From: Serripes groenlandicus
Lineage: Eukaryota > Mollusca > Bivalvia > Cardiida > Cardiidae
Reading direction: 5' to 3'
Assembly (NCBI GenBank): GCA_031761405.1
Contig: JASEVX010000003.1
Location: 115,933,747-115,997,746 of the forward strand
Length of the DNA stretch: 64,000 nucleotides
A model generated the notes under the pieces. It did no database searches. It was not told the DNA's origin and saw only the letters and a program-made list of their open reading frames with translations. Below, piece after piece: positions 59,431 through 64,000 of the stretch (positions are counted from its first letter, which is position 1; each line of letters opens with the position of its first letter). The position numbers and the translations under genes are program-made.

Positions 59431-60190
59431 AAAAATACGGCTGTCGTGCATCGTCAACATTTTCCCTTGTTAACACTCTACAGGCTACATTTTGCATCGG
59501 ATCTTCATGAACGTTTATCAGAACATTCATCTCCATCAAATCTTGGATAAGTTCGAAACTGGGCCATTTGAGGTCAAAAACTAGGTCACTAGGTCAAATT
59601 GGAGGAAAATCTTGTTAACACTCTAGAGGTCACATTTTCAACTTGAGCATGTTGAAACTTTATCAGAATGTTTGTCTTGATGATATAAGTCAAGTTCGAA
59701 CATGAGTCATGACGAGTCAAAAAGTAGGTCCCTATGTCAAATTGAAGGAAAAGCTTGTTAACACTCTAGAGGCCGCAATGTTTGCTTCAGCAGTTTGACA
59801 TTTTGTCAAAATGTTTGTATTAATGTCAAGTTCGAATATGGGTCACATAGGTCACTAGGCCAAATTGAAGGAAATTCTTGTTAACTCTGTAGAAGCATCT
59901 TTTTTTGGCTACAGCAGCTTGAAATTTGGTCAGAATTCTATCGAAATGATATCTAGGTCAAGTTTGAATATGGGTCATGCCGGGTTAAAAACTAGGTCGC
60001 TAGGCCAAATTGAAGGAAAATCTTGTTAACACTCTGGATACTGCATTTTTAGCTTGAGCATGTTGAAACTTTATCAGAATGTTTTTCTTGATGATATCTA
60101 GGTCAAGTTCTATCATAGGTCATGTTGGGTCAATAATAAGGTCACTATGTCAAATTGAAGGAAAATCTTGTTAACACTCTAGAGCCAACA
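59431..60190. mobile_element. HINE-like element body, ends missing
   Basis: Five ~145-bp units (CTTGTTAACACTCTACAGGC, AGGTCAAATTGGAGGAAAAT). Neither the AGCTCACC start nor the hairpin end is visible. Confidence 0.6.
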
Positions 60191-60390
60191 TCCCCCGCAT
60201 TTTAGTACTTTCAGTACTTTGATTAATCTTCTAACTCTATAATCGGTTTGGTCCCGTAGCGTCGACTCGATTTAATCCCTAGCTAGTCGGTCGAGCGGAT
60301 CGGGGGATCCATTAGAGGGTAATTATGTGACAGGTAAATATGTATACCTATTGCTTTAGACTCATGATTTATTGAGACGGTTGTGGTTTT
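60191..60390. other. Short unassigned GC-richer spacer
   Basis: Contains GCATTTTAGTACTTTCAGTA and GTCCCGTAGCGTCGACTCGA; not recognised. Confidence 0.35.
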
Positions 60391-60905
60391 ATCTCACCTG
60401 AGCACGAAGTGCTCAAGGTGAGTTATTGTGATCGCCTTTTGTGCGTCGTGCGTCCGTCAACATCTTCTCCTCAGTAACCAGTGGGTCAATTTGGATGAAA
60501 CCTCACAGAAAGCATCCTCTCAATAATCCCACCAGAATTCCTTCAAAATGTTGGGATCCATGCAGAATTCCTCTTTCCATGGAAACGAAACGAAAACAAC
60601 TTTAAAATTCTTCTTCTCCCAAACTAGTTGGCTGATTTTCAAATAATATTGTAGAAATGTTTCTTGGATTACCTTCTATCCTATTACTTCAAGCCATGTT
60701 GATTGGTCGAAAAACATGGCCGCCAGGTGGCGGGGCAATTTTGCCGTATATGGCTATAGTGAAAACTTAAAAAATCCTCTCCTCCGAAAGTGTCAGGCCG
60801 ATTTTCAAATAATTTTAGTAGAAATGTTCCTTATCAGATTCCTTCGAGCCATGTTGATTGGTCGGAAAAGAAATCAGGTGAGGGATCCAGAGCATGGCCC
60901 TCTTG
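60391..60905. mobile_element. HINE-like AGCTCACC element, short copy
   Basis: Starts ATCTCACCTGAGCACGAAGT. Ends ATCAGGTGAGGGATCCAGAG then CATGGCCCTCTTG before TT. Two ~165-bp units. Confidence 0.72.
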
Positions 60906-61681
60906 TTTATACCCATTGTCTTGTGTAGACATAACTAGTTTATAAATGTACGATTTGCTGATGCGGTTGCACTAGACGACCGGTAGAACATCGTAAATTA
61001 CCCAATTTTTTTATTTCCCTCAATGCTTTCTGCTAATTTTAGTGAATCCTTCCCAGTGCAGTCGAAGAAAATGTAACGGTTAATTGTACAATCCAGAAGT
61101 CTTATTGATCTTCTAGATCTATAAATTACATTCGGAAATTACATTCGACTAACTCATTTTTTTTAAAAATTGTATTCATGCATAAACATTTATTATCAAG
61201 AAAATATATACATGCAGAATTTCCGTGAGAATGCGAAATTTAAAAATTTGAAAAAAGTGTAACCGAGGATTAGCCTGTTGATATTTTGCGTCTCTTATCG
61301 CATTTCTTTTTGTATTCAAACTTTGTCAGCACTATTAAGTAAAATATTAGAAAACAGCATATAGTCACACGAACACCGCAATATTAACTGAGCACTAATT
61401 CACGTGTTATATCTGCACCCAAAACTTTACTGTTAGTTTCAATTCAAGTAAATGACCTGCGATGCAGAGTGAACCTAAGCCATCAACTCCAGAACACCAG
61501 TTTCCTACCTCTCTTTCAGGATACTTAATCTAAGACCAATAGTCTGGTACCGCTTTGCACGTGAGCGAGTTGTTCCATCGACAGCTCTCTGTATTATTTC
61601 AATATCATTTAAGTTCTGAATGTCTTTGAACATCTGGATGGCTGTAACTAAGTTCGAGGTGGGAGTGCTGGGTCATTTTTT
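60906..61681. other. Intergenic DNA, no gene seen
   Basis: AT-rich; no supported coding or RNA gene. Confidence 0.45.
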
Positions 61682-62369
61682 AGCTCTACTTGCCAAAGGC
61701 CAGAAGGGCTTATGTCGTGGCGATTTGTCCGTCGTCCGTGCGTGCGTGCGTGCGTGCGTCCGTGCGTCCGTCCGTAAACAATTTCTTGTTAACACGATAC
61801 AGTCATCTCAACCAAACTTATACAGTAGTTAGATATTAATGAGAGCTCGGTTCCTTTCGAAAACCAGCCAGATCCGCCCATGCATGACTGGATTATGACC
61901 CTTGAAACGGTCAAAATTGCTATAAAAGAGCTTGTTAACACGATACAGTCTTCAATTTTGATTGTATCTCAACCAAACTTATACAGTAGTAAGATATCTA
62001 TGAGAGCTCGGTTCCTTTCGTAAACCAGCCAGATCCGCCCATGCAAGACTGGATTATGGCCCTTGAAATTGTCCAAATTGCTATAATTGAGCATGTGAAC
62101 ACAATAGAGGCTCCATTTACTATCTGATCTTCACCAAACTTAGATAGTAGTTAAGTATTGATGAGAGCTTGGTTCCTTTTGAAAACCAGCTAGATCCGCC
62201 CATGCAAGACTGGATTATGGCCCATGAAATTGTAAAAATTGCTATAATACAGCTTGTGAGCACAAAAGAGCCTCCATTTACTATCCGATCTTCACCATAC
62301 ATACATGCTCTGGATTGAAAATGACCAAAGAACCATACCAGTAGAGCATAGGCCCTCATGGGCCTCTTG
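61682..62369. mobile_element. HINE-like element, AGCTCTACTGG family, copy 2
   Basis: Same start, hairpin and end as 54322-54995, in the same orientation and very similar throughout. It differs by a longer GTGC microsatellite and a short deletion near 61803. Confidence 0.78.
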
Positions 62370-63896
62370 TTTAAGTTTGCTGTGCCAGCCTTCGAGGTTG
62401 TTCGTAGTGCATGGTCTCTGTGTGCCAAAGTGGTTCCACATAGCTCTGTCTATTGTTAACAATATGTTATTCTAAATGTTGAATTCTTCATTGAAATGCA
62501 TTTAAATTCCGTCTATCCTTAAACTCAAATAAATTGATTTATAGATGTATACCACTTTAGGTACCCCCTAATCCCGGATTAGTAATAGGTGTAAATATGT
62601 ACGAGTCGACGTATCGGGGACACACCCTACAATCATTCAAGGAAAACAAGCATCCCTTGGTTGTCATGCTTATCAACGTATGGAGTTTTGAAAAATCTAG
62701 GTAGAGGGTGTTACCAATGAACATTTGTGCTAATTAACTATTAACATCTAGCCAGTACTTTTGGTAAAGAAGATTTTTAAAGTCTTCACTATACACATAT
62801 AAGGAAACGCGCTCCACCACTGGCTGCCATGTTTTTAAACGGACCAGAATAATTTGAACAATTTAGGAACAATTGTGCACACAGAATAATTCCAAATCGG
62901 AAAGAGTACTTTTGGATAAGAAGATTATTACAGTTTTGACATTTTCCCTTTTTCTGATTCCGCGGCAACAAAAATATTTTAATGGAATTAAATTATTTGA
63001 ACAACCTACTTTACGGTACATTCCTGTGACATTATTTTCAGTTTGGTTTATTAGTTTAGGTTAATAAGTATCTTGGGTATATTGGCTTTTGTGCCAAAAC
63101 AAAAGAAAGGTGATAAAAACGCGCATAAAAGACAGCGTTATTAGTCTGCTTTATATAGCTTAACACTACCGATGTAACGGTACTTGTCTTTTTAAAAGTG
63201 CAATATAATGAAATTGCGCTCAAGTGAATAAGCGGCGTAAAGTCGAGCGCGCTGTCCTCCGACATATTCCTTTATACCCACTGCTAACGTTGCAATGCTC
63301 GTGTGCGGGGTGCGATTGATAATCATACCAGAGACGTAGCTAACACGGTAATTTAAGTGTGTAAATCTGCAGGATGTAACCGAATGGATGGATGGTCATT
63401 GAAGGAAGAAAAATACATAATTACCTATATTGTTAAAAGGTCACCAAGAAACATTTCTGCCAAATTATTTTCAAAACGGACCTTAACTTTTGGACAAGAA
63501 GATTTTAAAGTGCTCACTATGATTTTACTCTTTACATACAAGTAACACAAGAAAAGCCCCATTTTGAACCCGATTTAATGCAGTCTTTGAGCCGTGTTAA
63601 TCAACCAATCAATAGGACTTTTGTAGAGGATCTCCCAACGAACAATTATACCAACTGATCTTGGAATCAGACACATGGTAATACTATGTACATGTTTCCC
63701 AAAAATGTCCAAGGATATTCTGCCTTATAGGTAACTATGGAAACAACATACTACTTGTAATTGCGAAATATCAAAATCAACAATTTCTATTGCAGAGAAA
63801 TATGAGCCTGTGAAATACAATTCTGATAATTAGGCCAAGGTGTTCTGAAACTATTTTGATTGTGACAAAGATTAATCAATTATGATTTGGCTAAAT
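62370..63896. other. Intergenic DNA with faint repeat pieces
   Basis: Two related phrases, GTTTTTAAACGGACCAGAAT (~62829) and TTTTCAAAACGGACCTTAAC (~63470), suggest old dispersed repeats. No gene is supported. Confidence 0.45.
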
Positions 63897-64000
63897 CCTT
63901 TTCCACATACAACAACTCTACAGCAGGTGAGTTTGAGTCTGGTTAACACTTTGAATTAACCTCTATACCAAAATGCGATATTGCTCACGATGAGCAGTTT
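63897..64000. mobile_element. TTAA MITE fragment at window end
   Basis: TCCTTTTCCACATACAACAA and a left-arm-like continuation, ending GCTCACGATGAGCAGTTT. The copy runs past the window. Confidence 0.55.

Overview
This window is animal nuclear DNA, most likely from a bivalve mollusc (heterodont clam or mussel type; inferred, not proven). The reasons are the AT-rich base composition, one intron-split gene with GT-AG introns, (AATC)n-tailed tRNA-derived SINEs, and dispersed repeats that carry internal tandem units and end in a hairpin plus CTCTTG before TT. That repeat style is well known from bivalve genomes. I see no prokaryotic operons, CRISPR array or genuine tRNA/rRNA gene.

The only convincing host gene is a C2H2 zinc-finger protein on the + strand, with four coding exons at 8317-9517, 10352-10519, 28385-28577 and 46827-48021. 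Joined, they give 918 codons plus a stop. Splice phases match exactly, and finger 9 is completed across the exon 3/4 junction. The protein has about 12 fingers (one C2HC), a lysine-rich N-terminal spacer and a finger-free C-terminal tail of about 290 residues. The second and third introns are about 18 kb each and packed with repeats.

Layout. 1-8.3 kb: AT-rich flank, a tandem-unit repeat family (2.4-5.4 kb) and a 50-bp minisatellite (6.5-7.1 kb). 8.3-48 kb: the zinc-finger gene. Its introns hold about 40 complete or broken copies of one palindromic TTAA-flanked MITE (piggyBac-like), 59-bp, 40-bp and 48-bp minisatellites, several Helentron/HINE-like elements, SINEs, two hAT-like MITEs, and a decayed tandem array of copies of the start of exon 3, itself split by a 2.3-kb inverted-repeat transposon. 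48-64 kb: more HINE-like elements, a SINE with target duplications, a non-LTR retrotransposon remnant, a well-bounded PIF/Harbinger element (55136-56863) with a broken transposase, and a 28/56-bp satellite (57.1-58.5 kb).

The most interesting features are these: MITEs lie within about 8-45 bp of the splice sites of exons 1-3; intron 2 holds the exon-3-derived fossil array; at least four repeat families with different ends share one Helentron-like terminal architecture; a transposon has both ends studded with TTCnnGAA (heat-shock-element-like) motifs; and a 48/51-bp minisatellite stays open in one minus-strand frame for over 600 codons. I did not find a clearly new protein-coding system. The novelty is in repeat architecture and its relation to the gene. 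All coordinates of old repeats are approximate to a few bases.
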